Source: Pseudomonas tolaasii NCPPB 2192 | GTDB lineage: Bacteria > Pseudomonadota > Gammaproteobacteria > Pseudomonadales > Pseudomonadaceae | DNA: 64,000 bases | Direction of reading: 5' to 3' | Assembly (NCBI RefSeq): GCF_002813445.1 | Contig: NZ_PHHD01000001.1 | Coordinates: 186,001 to 250,000, forward strand | Shown here: positions 9,104-17,073 of the stretch, piece after piece | How the letters are laid out: every line of letters starts with the position of its first letter | Numbering within the stretch: position 1 is the stretch's first letter | Notes under the pieces: model-generated | What the model saw: the letters and a program-made list of their open reading frames with translations, nothing else | Databases searched by the model: none | What the model was told of the DNA's origin: nothing | Translations under genes and position numbers: made by a program

Positions 9104-10414
9104 ATGAGCACCACCTATAACGAGGCCGCCACCGCCGCCCCGAGCAACTCCACCGCACGGGTCGCGACCGCGAGCATCGTCGGCACCGCGATCGAGTTCT
9201 ACGACTTCTACATTTACGCCACAGCCGCCGCGCTGGTCATCGGCCCGGTGTTTTTCCCGCAGACGTCCGGCACCGCGCAGATGCTGGCGTCGTTCCTGAC
9301 CTTCGGCATTGCCTTTATCGCCCGCCCACTGGGCTCGGCGCTGTTCGGCCACTTTGGTGACCGCATCGGGCGTAAATCCACGCTGGTCGCCTCGCTGCTG
9401 CTGATGGGCGTGTGCACCACGCTGATCGGCTTGCTGCCCGGTTATGACAGCATCGGGGCCTGGGCGCCGATCCTGCTCTGCGTGCTGCGTTTCGGCCAGG
9501 GCCTGGGCCTTGGCGGGGAATGGGGCGGCGCGGCGTTGCTGGCCACCGAGAACGCACCGAAGGGCAAACGGGCGTGGTTCGGCATGTTCCCGCAATTGGG
9601 CCCGTCGATTGGCTTTCTGGCGGCCAACGGTTTGTTCCTGATTCTGGCCATGAGCCTGAACGATGAACAGTTCCGCAGCTGGGGCTGGCGTATTCCGTTC
9701 ATCCTCAGCGCTGCGTTGGTGATGGTCGGCCTGTATGCACGCTTGAAGCTGCATGAAACGCCGGTGTTCGCCAACGCCGTGGCCAAACAGGCGCCGGTGA
9801 AGGTGCCGCTGGTTGAGCTGTTCAGCCAACACTGGGCCCCGGTTTTGCTGGGCGCCGCATCGATGGTGGTGTGCTACGCGCTGTTCTACATCACCACGGC
9901 GTTTTCCCTGAGCTACGGCGTGTCGACCCTGGGCTACAGCCGCGAAACCTTCCTCGGCCTGCTGTGCTTTGCCGTGCTGTTCATGGGCCTGGCAACGCCG
10001 ATTGCCGCCTGGGCCAGTGACCGTTTCGGGCGCAAGCCGGTGCTGATTGCGGGTGCGATTCTTACCATCCTTTCGGGCTTCACCATGGAGCCACTGCTGA
10101 CCCACGGTTCGACCTGGGCGGTTGCGCTGTTCCTGAGCCTGGAGCTGTTCCTGATGGGCGTGACCTTTGCCCCGATGGGCGCAATGTTGCCGGAGCTGTT
10201 TCCGACCCGTGTGCGTTATACCGGTGCTTCGGCGGCGTATAACCTGGGCGGGATTGTGGGCGCTTCGGCGGCACCGTTCTTCGCGACCAAGCTGGTAGCG
10301 ATGGGCGGGCTGAGTTATGTGGGCGGGTATGTGTCGGCGGCAGCGGTGCTCAGTTTGATCGCTGTGCTGTGCCTGAAAGAAACGCGGGATAACGATTTGA
10401 ACAAGGTCGCCTGA
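9104..10414 (+). CDS. MFS transporter, metabolite:H+ symporter (MHS) family
   Basis: 436 residues with 12 predicted membrane spans. The N-terminus ASIVGTAIEFYDFYIYATAAAL is the signature of the MHS family (ProP, KgtP, ShiA, YhjE); the loop 2-3 motif GHFGDRIGRKSTL and its half-repeat SDRFGRKPVL are present, and GEWGGAALLATENAP is the family's TM5 region. It imports an organic acid or zwitterion with protons; the substrate cannot be inferred here. ATG 9104 (MSTTYNEA) was chosen over the in-frame ATG 9083 because a GGGA ribosome site lies between them. Confidence 0.9.
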   Translation: MSTTYNEAATAAPSNSTARVATASIVGTAIEFYDFYIYATAAALVIGPVFFPQTSGTAQMLASFLTFGIAFIARPLGSALFGHFGDRIGRKSTLVASLLLMGVCTTLIGLLPGYDSIGAWAPILLCVLRFGQGLGLGGEWGGAALLATENAPKGKRAWFGMFPQLGPSIGFLAANGLFLILAMSLNDEQFRSWGWRIPFILSAALVMVGLYARLKLHETPVFANAVAKQAPVKVPLVELFSQHWAPVLLGAASMVVCYALFYITTAFSLSYGVSTLGYSRETFLGLLCFAVLFMGLATPIAAWASDRFGRKPVLIAGAILTILSGFTMEPLLTHGSTWAVALFLSLELFLMGVTFAPMGAMLPELFPTRVRYTGASAAYNLGGIVGASAAPFFATKLVAMGGLSYVGGYVSAAAVLSLIAVLCLKETRDNDLNKVA

Positions 10415-10419
10415 TAGAT

Positions 10420-10450
10420 GATCGTTCCCACGCGGAGCGTGGGAACGATC
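10420..10450. repeat. 31-bp palindrome (single-hairpin form of the 113-bp element)
   Basis: GATCGTTCCCACGC, three bases, GCGTGGGAACGATC: a perfect 14-bp inverted repeat. Its arms match the termini of the two 113-bp elements at 29863 and 41878. It lies in the short gap between the converging transporter and purT genes and could also act as a terminator stem, although no U-run follows. Confidence 0.85.
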
Positions 10451-10459
10451 AGCGGGTGG

Positions 10460-11641
10460 TTACAGCTCTACGACGACAGCCTTCGAAGCACGGGTCGCCT
10501 TGGCTCGGGCCGCTTCAATCGACTCATCCCGCGCCAACGCCACACCCATGCGGCGCTGGCCGTTCACTTCCGGTTTGCCAAACAGACGCAACGCCGTGTC
10601 CGGCTCGCTCAAGGCTGCGCCGAGGTTGGCGAATGCGGTTTGGGTCGACTGCCCTTCCACCAGAATCACCGCTGAAGCCGAAGGCCCGAACTGACGGATC
10701 AACGGAATCGGCAGGCCCAGAATGGCGCGGGCGTGCAGCGCGAACTGCGACAAATCCTGAGAAATCAGGGTCACCAAACCCGTGTCATGCGGGCGCGGCG
10801 AGACTTCGCTGAACCACACCTGGTCACCCTTGATGAACAACTCCACGCCGAACAGGCCACGGCCGCCCAGGGCTTCGGTCACGGCTTTGGCAACGCGCTC
10901 GGATTCAGCCAGCGCAACCGGGCTCATGGCCTGCGGCTGCCAGGACTCCTGATAGTCGCCCTTCTCCTGACGGTGGCCCACCGGCGCACAGAAGGTGGTG
11001 CCGCCAATGTGGCGCACGGTCAGCAGGGTGATTTCGTAGTCGAAATCGATAAAACCTTCGATGATCACGCGGCCTTTACCGGCACGCCCGCCTTCCTGGG
11101 CGTAGTCCCAGGCTTTCTGCACGTCATCCGCGCTGCGCAGCAGGCTCTGGCCCTTGCCCGACGAACTCATCACCGGCTTGACCACACACGGGAAGCCCAG
11201 GTCCTGCACGGCCTTGCTGTAGTCTTCGAAGGTGTCGGCGAAGTGGTACGGCGAGGTCGGCAGGTCCAGCTCTTCGGCGGCCAGGCGGCGGATGCCTTCG
11301 CGGTTCATGGTCAGCGACGTGGCGCGCGCGGTCGGAATCACGGTGAAGCCTTCGGCTTCCAGTTCCACCAGAGTGGCGGTAGCAATGGCTTCGATTTCCG
11401 GCACGATGAAGTGCGGTTTCTCGGCTTCGATCACGGCACGCAGGGCGGCGCCGTCGAGCATGTTGATCACATGGCTACGGTGCGCAACCTGCATGGCCGG
11501 CGCGTTGGCGTAGCGATCCACGGCAATCACTTCAACGCCCAGGCGTTGCAGTTCGATTACCACTTCCTTGCCCAGCTCACCGCAGCCACACAGCAAAACG
11601 CGGGTCGCGGTTGGCGACAATGGAGTTCCGATTCGGGTCAT
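10460..11641 (-). CDS. purT: Formate-dependent phosphoribosylglycinamide formyltransferase 2
   Basis: 393 residues, an ATP-grasp enzyme that formylates GAR with free formate in purine synthesis, as an alternative to PurN. Visible features: TRVLLCGCGELGKEVVIELQ (N-terminal Rossmann part), PCVVKPVMSSSGKGQS (ATP-grasp loop) and FSEVSPRPHDTG (metal and substrate site). It is monocistronic by context and converges with the MHS transporter gene. It lies in the same window as purL, guaA and guaB but is not linked to them. Confidence 0.97.
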   Translation of the reverse strand: MTRIGTPLSPTATRVLLCGCGELGKEVVIELQRLGVEVIAVDRYANAPAMQVAHRSHVINMLDGAALRAVIEAEKPHFIVPEIEAIATATLVELEAEGFTVIPTARATSLTMNREGIRRLAAEELDLPTSPYHFADTFEDYSKAVQDLGFPCVVKPVMSSSGKGQSLLRSADDVQKAWDYAQEGGRAGKGRVIIEGFIDFDYEITLLTVRHIGGTTFCAPVGHRQEKGDYQESWQPQAMSPVALAESERVAKAVTEALGGRGLFGVELFIKGDQVWFSEVSPRPHDTGLVTLISQDLSQFALHARAILGLPIPLIRQFGPSASAVILVEGQSTQTAFANLGAALSEPDTALRLFGKPEVNGQRRMGVALARDESIEAARAKATRASKAVVVEL

Positions 11642-11710
11642 CTCAGGTCCTCAGGGGAGCGGATCATGGGGAGAAAGGCCGGCATTTTACATGAACTGTA
11701 AAAATTGGCC

Positions 11711-12178
11711 TCAGTTGGCGACGGCCCGTTTGCGCAGGCGCCACGCCATGATCAACCACACCACCGTGACCCCGGCGAATTTGGACACCAGCGCGGTGCC
11801 CGCCACGGCAGGCGTGAGCGCGCCGATCAGGCCGAAGAAGATAAACGTGTCGAGGGGAATGCTCAGCGCCGAACTGATCCACAGGCGGTCATGCAATGGG
11901 CGCTTGGTGATGCTGAACACCAGCCAGTCGATGCATTCGGACACCGCGAACGCCGTGGCGCTGGCAAGAGCGATGGCCGGGTCGGAGGTGACGTAGGACA
12001 GCACCAGCGCCGCCAGCATGGCGATGATTGCGCCATGGCCAAAACGGGTTTGCACCATGTCGCGCAGGATGAAGACCAGGCCGCCCCAGGCGGACCAGAT
12101 GACGTCCAGGTGCGGGGCGGTGGAGAAGGCGAAATTGATCAGCACGACGCTGCTGATGTAGGCGATCAGGAAGAGCAT
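11711..12178 (-). CDS. VUT-family membrane protein (putative queuosine precursor transporter)
   Basis: 155 residues with about five hydrophobic spans. The core GGLVFILRDMVQTRFG and the TM block SATAFAVSECIDWLVFSITKRP match the VUT/YhhQ family, whose studied members take up preQ0 or preQ1 for queuosine synthesis. This protein is shorter than E. coli YhhQ and belongs to a sister group, so the substrate assignment is an inference. Upstream, on the same strand, a 6-bp hairpin (12189-12194 with 12205-12210) covers the only plausible Shine-Dalgarno (ACAGG). Confidence 0.75.
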   Translation of the reverse strand: MLFLIAYISSVVLINFAFSTAPHLDVIWSAWGGLVFILRDMVQTRFGHGAIIAMLAALVLSYVTSDPAIALASATAFAVSECIDWLVFSITKRPLHDRLWISSALSIPLDTFIFFGLIGALTPAVAGTALVSKFAGVTVVWLIMAWRLRKRAVAN

Positions 12179-12246
12179 GGAGGATGGACCTGTGGGTAAT
12201 GCCGCACAGGGTACACAATTACAGGGATGTCGTCTGGCAGGGCCTC

Positions 12247-12318
12247 ATCGCAGGCAAGCCAGCTCCCACATTTGAAGGTATTCACAATTAAAACTGTGGG
12301 AGCTGGCTTGCCTGCGAT
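12247..12318. repeat. REP pair
   Basis: Inverted 24-base units 12247-12270 and 12295-12318, between the VUT gene and the DUF1289 gene. Confidence 0.9.
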
Positions 12319-12327
12319 AGCGATCTA

Positions 12328-12543
12328 TCAGTTGGCCGACTTCCCGGGCATCATCCACACCAACCCGCTCGCCTTCGCCCGCTCATGGCACAACCCCAAC
12401 ACCACCCGGCGCTCGGCGTTGTCCATGCGGCTCCAGCGCGTGATCTCGTCCACGGTGCGCTGGCAGCCAGTACAAATATCGTCATCATCCAGCGCGCAAA
12501 TGCTCACACACGGCGAGGCGACGGGGCGTTCAATCGGGCTCAT
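12328..12543 (-). CDS. DUF1289 small cysteine-rich protein
   Basis: 71 residues, containing the family pattern SPCVSICALDDDDICTGC followed by RTVDEITRWSRM. Three cysteines in this spacing are characteristic of DUF1289 and suggest metal binding or an Fe-S site, which is inference. The ATG overlaps the stop of the upstream gamma-carbonic-anhydrase-like gene by four bases (ATGA), so the two are co-translated. Function is unknown. Confidence 0.88.
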   Translation of the reverse strand: MSPIERPVASPCVSICALDDDDICTGCQRTVDEITRWSRMDNAERRVVLGLCHERAKASGLVWMMPGKSAN

Positions 12544-13064
12544 TCTTCCTGCTCAGCCAGATCACGCGCGTAGCGCTGCGCGTTATGCACATAGTGCGCG
12601 GCGCTGGCCTCAAGCATTTTTTTCTGCGCCTCGGTCAGCTCACGCACGACCTTGCCCGGCGAGCCCATCACCAGCGAACCGTCCGGAATTTCCTTACCCT
12701 CACCGATCAGCGAATTGGCGCCGATGATGCAATGCTTGCCGATTTTCGCGCCGTTGAGGATCACCGCGTTGATGCCGATCAGGCTGTAATCGTCCACCGT
12801 GCAACCGTGCAGCATGGCGTTATGGCCGATGGTCACGCCGGTGCCCAGGGTCAGCGGGAAGCCCATGTCGGTGTGCATCACGCTGCCGTCCTGCACGTTG
12901 CTGTTTTTGCCGATCAGGATCAGTTCGTTGTCGCCACGCAGTACCGCGTTGAACCAGACGTTGGCGCCCTCCTCCAGCTTGACCTTGCCGACCAGTGTGG
13001 CGTTCGGCGCCACCCAGCTTTTCGGATGCGTCTCGACGCGGGCGTCGCCCAGGCGGTATTTCAT
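12540..13064 (-). CDS. Gamma-carbonic anhydrase family protein (YrdA/PaaY type)
   Basis: 174 residues forming a left-handed beta helix of hexapeptide repeats. Metal-ligand histidines are seen in DGSVMHTDMGFPL and TIGHNAMLHGCTV. The family includes YrdA, CaiE and PaaY; many members have weak or no carbonic anhydrase activity, and some are thioesterases, so the reaction is uncertain. Start ATG 13064 follows GAGG at good spacing. It is 35 bases downstream of the NudL-type gene and overlaps the DUF1289 gene. Confidence 0.9.
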   Translation of the reverse strand: MKYRLGDARVETHPKSWVAPNATLVGKVKLEEGANVWFNAVLRGDNELILIGKNSNVQDGSVMHTDMGFPLTLGTGVTIGHNAMLHGCTVDDYSLIGINAVILNGAKIGKHCIIGANSLIGEGKEIPDGSLVMGSPGKVVRELTEAQKKMLEASAAHYVHNAQRYARDLAEQEE

Positions 13065-13099
13065 GGTGTTTCCTCACGGCTGGCCATTCAAGCGATGGC

Positions 13100-13702
13100 T
13101 TAGATATTGATGAAGCTCTTGGGCGGCTGGTGCAGGCTGATCTTGGCGTCGTCATAGAGCAGGTTGATCAACTCGACGATCATGATCGCCGTCAGCCCCC
13201 AGATCTTGTATTCGCCGAACCGGTAACTGGGCACATACCAACTGCGGCCCTGGTAATCGATTCTGTGGGTATGTTCGCGCGGGTCCTGTCGGAAAAAGTC
13301 CAGAGGCACGCTGAAAACGGCGGCTATCTCGGCATCGTTCGCCAGGTATTCGACGTAATCGGGAATCACGCCGACATAGGGCGTGACCCGAATGCCATGC
13401 AGCGAAATCAACGGGCTCAACGGGCCGATGACTTCAACCAGACCGGGCGGCAGGCCGATTTCCTCTTCGGCCTCACGCAGGGCCGTGAAGATCAGGTCGG
13501 GGTCTTCAGGGTCGCGGCGCCCGCCGGGGAACGCCACTTCGCCGCCGTGGGTCGACAGGCCGCTGGCGCGCAGGGTCAGGATCAGCTCGGGTTCGTCACT
13601 GCGGGTAATCGGCACCAGCACCGCGGCCTCGGGGAAACGCCCGTCGGTTTCCAGCGTGTGGGGGGTGTGGTTGCTTACCCGGCGAAGTAGCTCGTCCAGC
13701 AT
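13100..13702 (-). CDS. CoA pyrophosphatase, Nudix family (NudL/YeaB type)
   Basis: 200 residues. The Nudix box is GGRRDPEDPDLIFTALREAEEEIG, shown here by its key residues G, REAEEEIG, and preceded by STHGGEVAFPGG, the UPF0035 motif of CoA-specific Nudix enzymes (NudL, PCD1). It cleaves CoA and its derivatives to 3',5'-ADP and phosphopantetheine. First gene of a three-gene unit with the gamma-CA and DUF1289 genes, and divergent from the second Nudix gene at 13849. Confidence 0.88.
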   Translation of the reverse strand: MLDELLRRVSNHTPHTLETDGRFPEAAVLVPITRSDEPELILTLRASGLSTHGGEVAFPGGRRDPEDPDLIFTALREAEEEIGLPPGLVEVIGPLSPLISLHGIRVTPYVGVIPDYVEYLANDAEIAAVFSVPLDFFRQDPREHTHRIDYQGRSWYVPSYRFGEYKIWGLTAIMIVELINLLYDDAKISLHQPPKSFINI

Positions 13703-13848
13703 GAGTCATCTCGGTCTGTTGGCTACCTTGCATCATGCACCAAAGCTGGCGGGCGCCCAACCCCAAAACCCGGCGCATGTCGCGAAACGACAACTTGCAG
13801 GGCCCTGCCCGCCACGCCAAGATAGGCCCACTCTCCAGGAACCCCAGC

Positions 13849-14397
13849 ATGAACTTCTGCAGCCAGTGCGGTAAACCGGTTACCCAACGCATTCCCGAAG
13901 GCGACGGCCGCCTGCGCTACGTGTGCGACCACTGCTCGACCATCCACTACCAGAACCCCAATATCGTCGCCGGCACCGTGCCCGTGTGGGGCGACAAAGT
14001 GCTGCTGTGCCGCCGCGCCATCGAGCCGCGCCTGGGCTACTGGACCCTGCCCGCAGGCTTTATGGAAAACGGCGAAACCGTGGAACAGGCCGCCGCCCGC
14101 GAAACCCTGGAAGAAGCCTGCGCCCGCGTGCGCAACCTGAACATCTATACCTTGATCGACGTGCCGCACATCAGCCAGGTGCATATTTTCTACCGCGCCG
14201 AGCTGGTGGACCTGGACTTCGCCGCCGGCCCCGAAAGCCTCGAAGTGAAGCTGTTCGATGAAGCTGACATCCCTTGGTCCGAGCTGGCTTTCCGCACGGT
14301 CGGGCGTACTCTAGAATACTTTTTCGCCGACCGCCGCCAGCAAGCGTTCCCGGTGCGCAGCGAAGCTGTACCGCCCATGGGCAAACCCACCGAATAA
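13849..14397 (+). CDS. Nudix hydrolase with N-terminal zinc ribbon
   Basis: 182 residues. The N-terminus MNFCSQCGKPV...YVCDHC is a four-cysteine zinc ribbon, then the Nudix fold with WTLPAGFMENGETVEQAA and RETLEEACARV (Nudix box REx2EE). The layout resembles NADH pyrophosphatase NudC-type zinc ribbons but lacks the NudC SQPWPFPxS motif, so the substrate is not known; related plant and bacterial proteins act on ADP-ribose, FAD or CoA-like molecules. The ATG at 13849 follows CCAGGA; the frame is open further upstream but without a ribosome site. Confidence 0.87.
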   Translation: MNFCSQCGKPVTQRIPEGDGRLRYVCDHCSTIHYQNPNIVAGTVPVWGDKVLLCRRAIEPRLGYWTLPAGFMENGETVEQAAARETLEEACARVRNLNIYTLIDVPHISQVHIFYRAELVDLDFAAGPESLEVKLFDEADIPWSELAFRTVGRTLEYFFADRRQQAFPVRSEAVPPMGKPTE

Positions 14398-14432
14398 AAA
14401 CCGGCCGATCGCCGCCAAGGGAAAATGTGTCA

Positions 14433-14936
14433 ATGCGTCTGTTGCTCGCTCTGATCTGCCTGTCATTCGCGGCCTTTTCTTCTGCCTCCACGGTGCAAAT
14501 TCTCGGCGGCAAACCTGTCGAAAAAATTCTGGTGCTCAAGTCCGCCCACCAATTGCAGTTGATCAATGACGGCAAGCCGCTCAAGACCTACCGCATTTCC
14601 CTGGGCCGCAACCCCAAAGGCACCAAGCTGGTCGAGGGCGACCGCCGCACGCCGGAAGGCTTCTACTGGATCGACTGGCGCAAGACCAGCGACCGCTTCA
14701 ACCTGGCCATGCACATCTCCTACCCCAATATCAGCGACGCTGCCCGCGCGCGCCGCGAAGGGGTGAAACCGGGCAGCATGATCATGATCCACGGTACGCC
14801 CGACTCCGAGGAATACCCCGAGCAGTGGTTTCACACCCTGGACTGGACCGACGGCTGCATCGGCATGCGCAATGTGGACATGCGTGAAGTCTGGAACCTG
14901 GTCAAAGACGGCACCATGATCGAGATCCGGCCGTAA
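14433..14936 (+). CDS. Exported L,D-transpeptidase-fold (YkuD, YafK/ErfK-like) protein
   Basis: 167 residues. A signal peptide (MRLLLALICLSFAAFSSA) is followed by a YkuD domain: VEKILVLKSAHQLQLI, RTPEGFYWID, MIMIHGTPDSEEYP and the catalytic loop WTDGCIGMRNVDM with the nucleophile Cys. In this subgroup Asp replaces the His of the canonical SHGC motif, as in YafK-type proteins, one of which (E. coli DpaA/LdtF) detaches lipoprotein from peptidoglycan instead of crosslinking. The start at 14433 was chosen for the signal peptide; the upstream open frame overlaps the Nudix gene. Confidence 0.85.
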   Translation: MRLLLALICLSFAAFSSASTVQILGGKPVEKILVLKSAHQLQLINDGKPLKTYRISLGRNPKGTKLVEGDRRTPEGFYWIDWRKTSDRFNLAMHISYPNISDAARARREGVKPGSMIMIHGTPDSEEYPEQWFHTLDWTDGCIGMRNVDMREVWNLVKDGTMIEIRP

Positions 14937-15051
14937 TTCGCGACCGTTCGTAAAATAATTCGAAAATAATTCCTGCCTTGCCCGGCGCCTGCCGGTGAAT
15001 ACCAGTTCACCGCACCGGGCTGCGCTGTTCTGCGCGCAACAAAGACCTCTC

Positions 15052-15062
15052 TAATACCACTT
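15052..15062. promoter_or_regulatory. Distal half-operator of the nag operon
   Basis: TAATACCACTT, the exact reverse complement of AAGTGGTATTA at 15133-15143. The two are about 80 bases apart in opposite orientation, consistent with a second contact for the GntR-family regulator encoded next door and possible DNA looping. Confidence 0.5.
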
Positions 15063-15118
15063 GATGGCACGCCCCATCGCAGCGCCCTGAAACGTTGTTT
15101 TGCACGGTTTTGGCTGCA

Positions 15119-15147
15119 TTGACATGGTATTTAAGTGGTATTAATTT
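15119..15147 (+). promoter_or_regulatory. nag operon promoter with embedded TGGTATT operator repeats
   Basis: A perfect -35 TTGACA (15119-15124), 17-base spacer and a weak -10 TAATTT (15142-15147). The spacer contains two direct TGGTATT repeats (15125-15131 and 15136-15142) separated by four bases, an 11-base period that puts them on one face of the helix. I recall TGGTATT repeats as the proposed NagQ (GntR-type) box in xanthomonads; this is not verified here. A regulator bound there would exclude RNA polymerase. Confidence 0.65.
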
Positions 15148-15197
15148 CCGGCCAATACCGGGCGACAACACTTCAATAACGCATCGGAAAACGACAC

Positions 15198-15956
15198 ATG
15201 AACCCCATCCTGGGCCTGCGCCCCGACGACAAACAATCCACGCCGCTGTACCTGCAATTGGCGCGCAAACTGGAAGCGGCGATCCACGCCGGCCAGTGGA
15301 CGTCCGAACAGGCGCTGCCCTCGGAGCGTGTACTCAGTGAACAACTGAGCATTTCACGGGTAACCGCGCGCAAAGCGCTGGAAGTGTTGTTTGCCCAAGG
15401 CCTGATCCGCCGCAGCCAGGGCTCCGGCACCTTTATTACGCCACGCCTTGAGCAACCGCTGTCGCGCCTTTCCGGGTTCAGCGAGATGCTGCGCCTCAAG
15501 GGCTTCGTGCCCAGCTCCCAATGGCTGGAACGTGATATCACCCCGCCAACCCACGAAGAACTGATCCGCCTGTGCCTGTCGACCAGCGACAAAGTGGCGC
15601 GCATGAAGCGTTTGCGCAAAGCCGATGACACCGTGATGGCGATTGAAATGACCGTCGTCCCCGCGTCGGTATTGCCACAGCCGCAGGCGCTGGGCAGTTC
15701 GCTGTACGAATACTTCGAAAGCATCGGCAAGCCCATCGTCCGCGCCCTGCAACATGTGCAGGCCATCAACGCCTCGGACGAATTCGCCGCACTGGTCGGC
15801 ATCGCCCCCGGCACCGCCATGCTGCTGATGACCCGCGTGGGCTACACCGCCGACAACACGCCGATTGAAATCACCGACACCTACTGCCGCAACGACTACT
15901 ACGACTTCGTCGCAGAGCTGCGCCGCCACGACTATTCCGCTGAACTGCGAATTTAG
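15198..15956 (+). CDS. GntR-family (HutC subfamily) regulator of N-acetylglucosamine genes
   Basis: 252 residues. The winged helix-turn-helix (about 20-85) contains LPSERVLSEQLSISRVTARKALEVL and GLIRRSQGSGTF; the UTRA ligand-binding domain follows (about 105-245). The gene is first in the nag cluster and 10 bases before nagA. By position it corresponds to the NagR/NagQ-type GntR repressor, probably responding to a GlcNAc-derived phosphosugar and controlling its own operon through the TGGTATT repeats upstream. Names differ between organisms, so no symbol is given. Confidence 0.88.
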   Translation: MNPILGLRPDDKQSTPLYLQLARKLEAAIHAGQWTSEQALPSERVLSEQLSISRVTARKALEVLFAQGLIRRSQGSGTFITPRLEQPLSRLSGFSEMLRLKGFVPSSQWLERDITPPTHEELIRLCLSTSDKVARMKRLRKADDTVMAIEMTVVPASVLPQPQALGSSLYEYFESIGKPIVRALQHVQAINASDEFAALVGIAPGTAMLLMTRVGYTADNTPIEITDTYCRNDYYDFVAELRRHDYSAELRI

Positions 15957-15966
15957 AGAACTGCCC

Positions 15967-17073
15967 ATGTCCGAAGACAACATCCTCACGCCCAGCGGCT
16001 GGGTTCGTGGCCGCCTGGTGCACGAGCACGGCAAGGTGACTGCCATCGAAGGCGTGCCTTGCGACCCGGCTGAAAACGACCTGCCTTACGTGCTGCCAGG
16101 CTTTATCGACCTGCACGTACACGGCGGTGGCGGCAAAGACATCATGGAAGGCACCGCCGCGTTCGAAACCATCACCCGCACCCACGTGCGGTTTGGTACT
16201 ACGTCGCTGCTGGCCACCACCATGACAGCGCCGGTGGACGAAATCTCCCGCGTGCTCGGCGAGCTGGGTACCTTCTGCGAGAAACGTCCTGCCGCCAGCG
16301 CGCGTGTACTCGGCGTGCACCTGGAAGGCCCCTACATCAATCCGGGAAAACTCGGCGCCCAGCCCAACTTCGCCCACACCGCGCTGATGGCCGAGGTGGA
16401 GGCCTACCTGCGTCTGGCGCCGATTCGCGTGATCACCATCGCCCCGGAAATTGCCGGCCACGACGGCCTGATCCGCGCCCTCAGCGAACGCGGGATCCGC
16501 ATGCAAATCGGCCACACCCTGGGCAGCTATGAAGAAGGCGTGGCCGCCCTCGCTGCCGGCGCCACCAGCTTCACCCATTTGTACAACGCCATGAGCCCGC
16601 TGCATCACCGCGAACCGGGCATCGTCGGCGCCGCGCTGGCCCACGCCAAGTACGCCGAATTGATTCCGGATTTGCTGCACGTACACCCCGGCGCCATGCG
16701 CGTGGCCTTGCGCTCGATCCCGTGCCTGTATTGCGTCACCGATTCCACCGCCGCCGCCGGCATGCCCGACGGCGAATACAAGCTGGGCAGCCACACCGTG
16801 ACCAAATGCCTGGGCGGTGTGCGCCTGCCCGATGGCACGCTGGCCGGCAGCACGCTGACCATGGACCAGGCGCTGCGCAATCTGGTGAAAATCGGCCTGC
16901 CGATCAGCGAAGCCTCACAACGCCTGTCGCAATTTCCTGCGGACTACCTGGGCCTGGAAGAACGCGGCCGCCTGCAACCCGGCAGTTTTGCCGACTGCGT
17001 GCGCCTGGACCGCTCCCTGACACTCACCGACGTAATGGTCGAAGGAGACACCATTGACTTCAAAAATGCTTGA
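15967..17073 (+). CDS. nagA: N-acetylglucosamine-6-phosphate deacetylase
   Basis: 368 residues of the amidohydrolase superfamily. It removes acetate from GlcNAc-6-P delivered by the PTS. Metal-binding and catalytic signatures: LPGFIDLHVHGGGGKDIMEG, GVHLEGPYINPGKLGA, MQIGHTLGSYEEG, TSFTHLYNAMSPLHHREPG and the catalytic Asp in LYCVTDSTAAAGMPDG. The ATG at 15967 lies 10 bases after the regulator stop; the end overlaps the next gene by 20 bases. Confidence 0.96.
   Translation: MSEDNILTPSGWVRGRLVHEHGKVTAIEGVPCDPAENDLPYVLPGFIDLHVHGGGGKDIMEGTAAFETITRTHVRFGTTSLLATTMTAPVDEISRVLGELGTFCEKRPAASARVLGVHLEGPYINPGKLGAQPNFAHTALMAEVEAYLRLAPIRVITIAPEIAGHDGLIRALSERGIRMQIGHTLGSYEEGVAALAAGATSFTHLYNAMSPLHHREPGIVGAALAHAKYAELIPDLLHVHPGAMRVALRSIPCLYCVTDSTAAAGMPDGEYKLGSHTVTKCLGGVRLPDGTLAGSTLTMDQALRNLVKIGLPISEASQRLSQFPADYLGLEERGRLQPGSFADCVRLDRSLTLTDVMVEGDTIDFKNA

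Noticed and set aside
12179..12210. preQ1-I riboswitch ahead of the VUT gene
   Set aside because: The consensus loop and A-rich tail are missing; only a plain hairpin is visible, so it was kept as a low-interest observation, not a riboswitch call.
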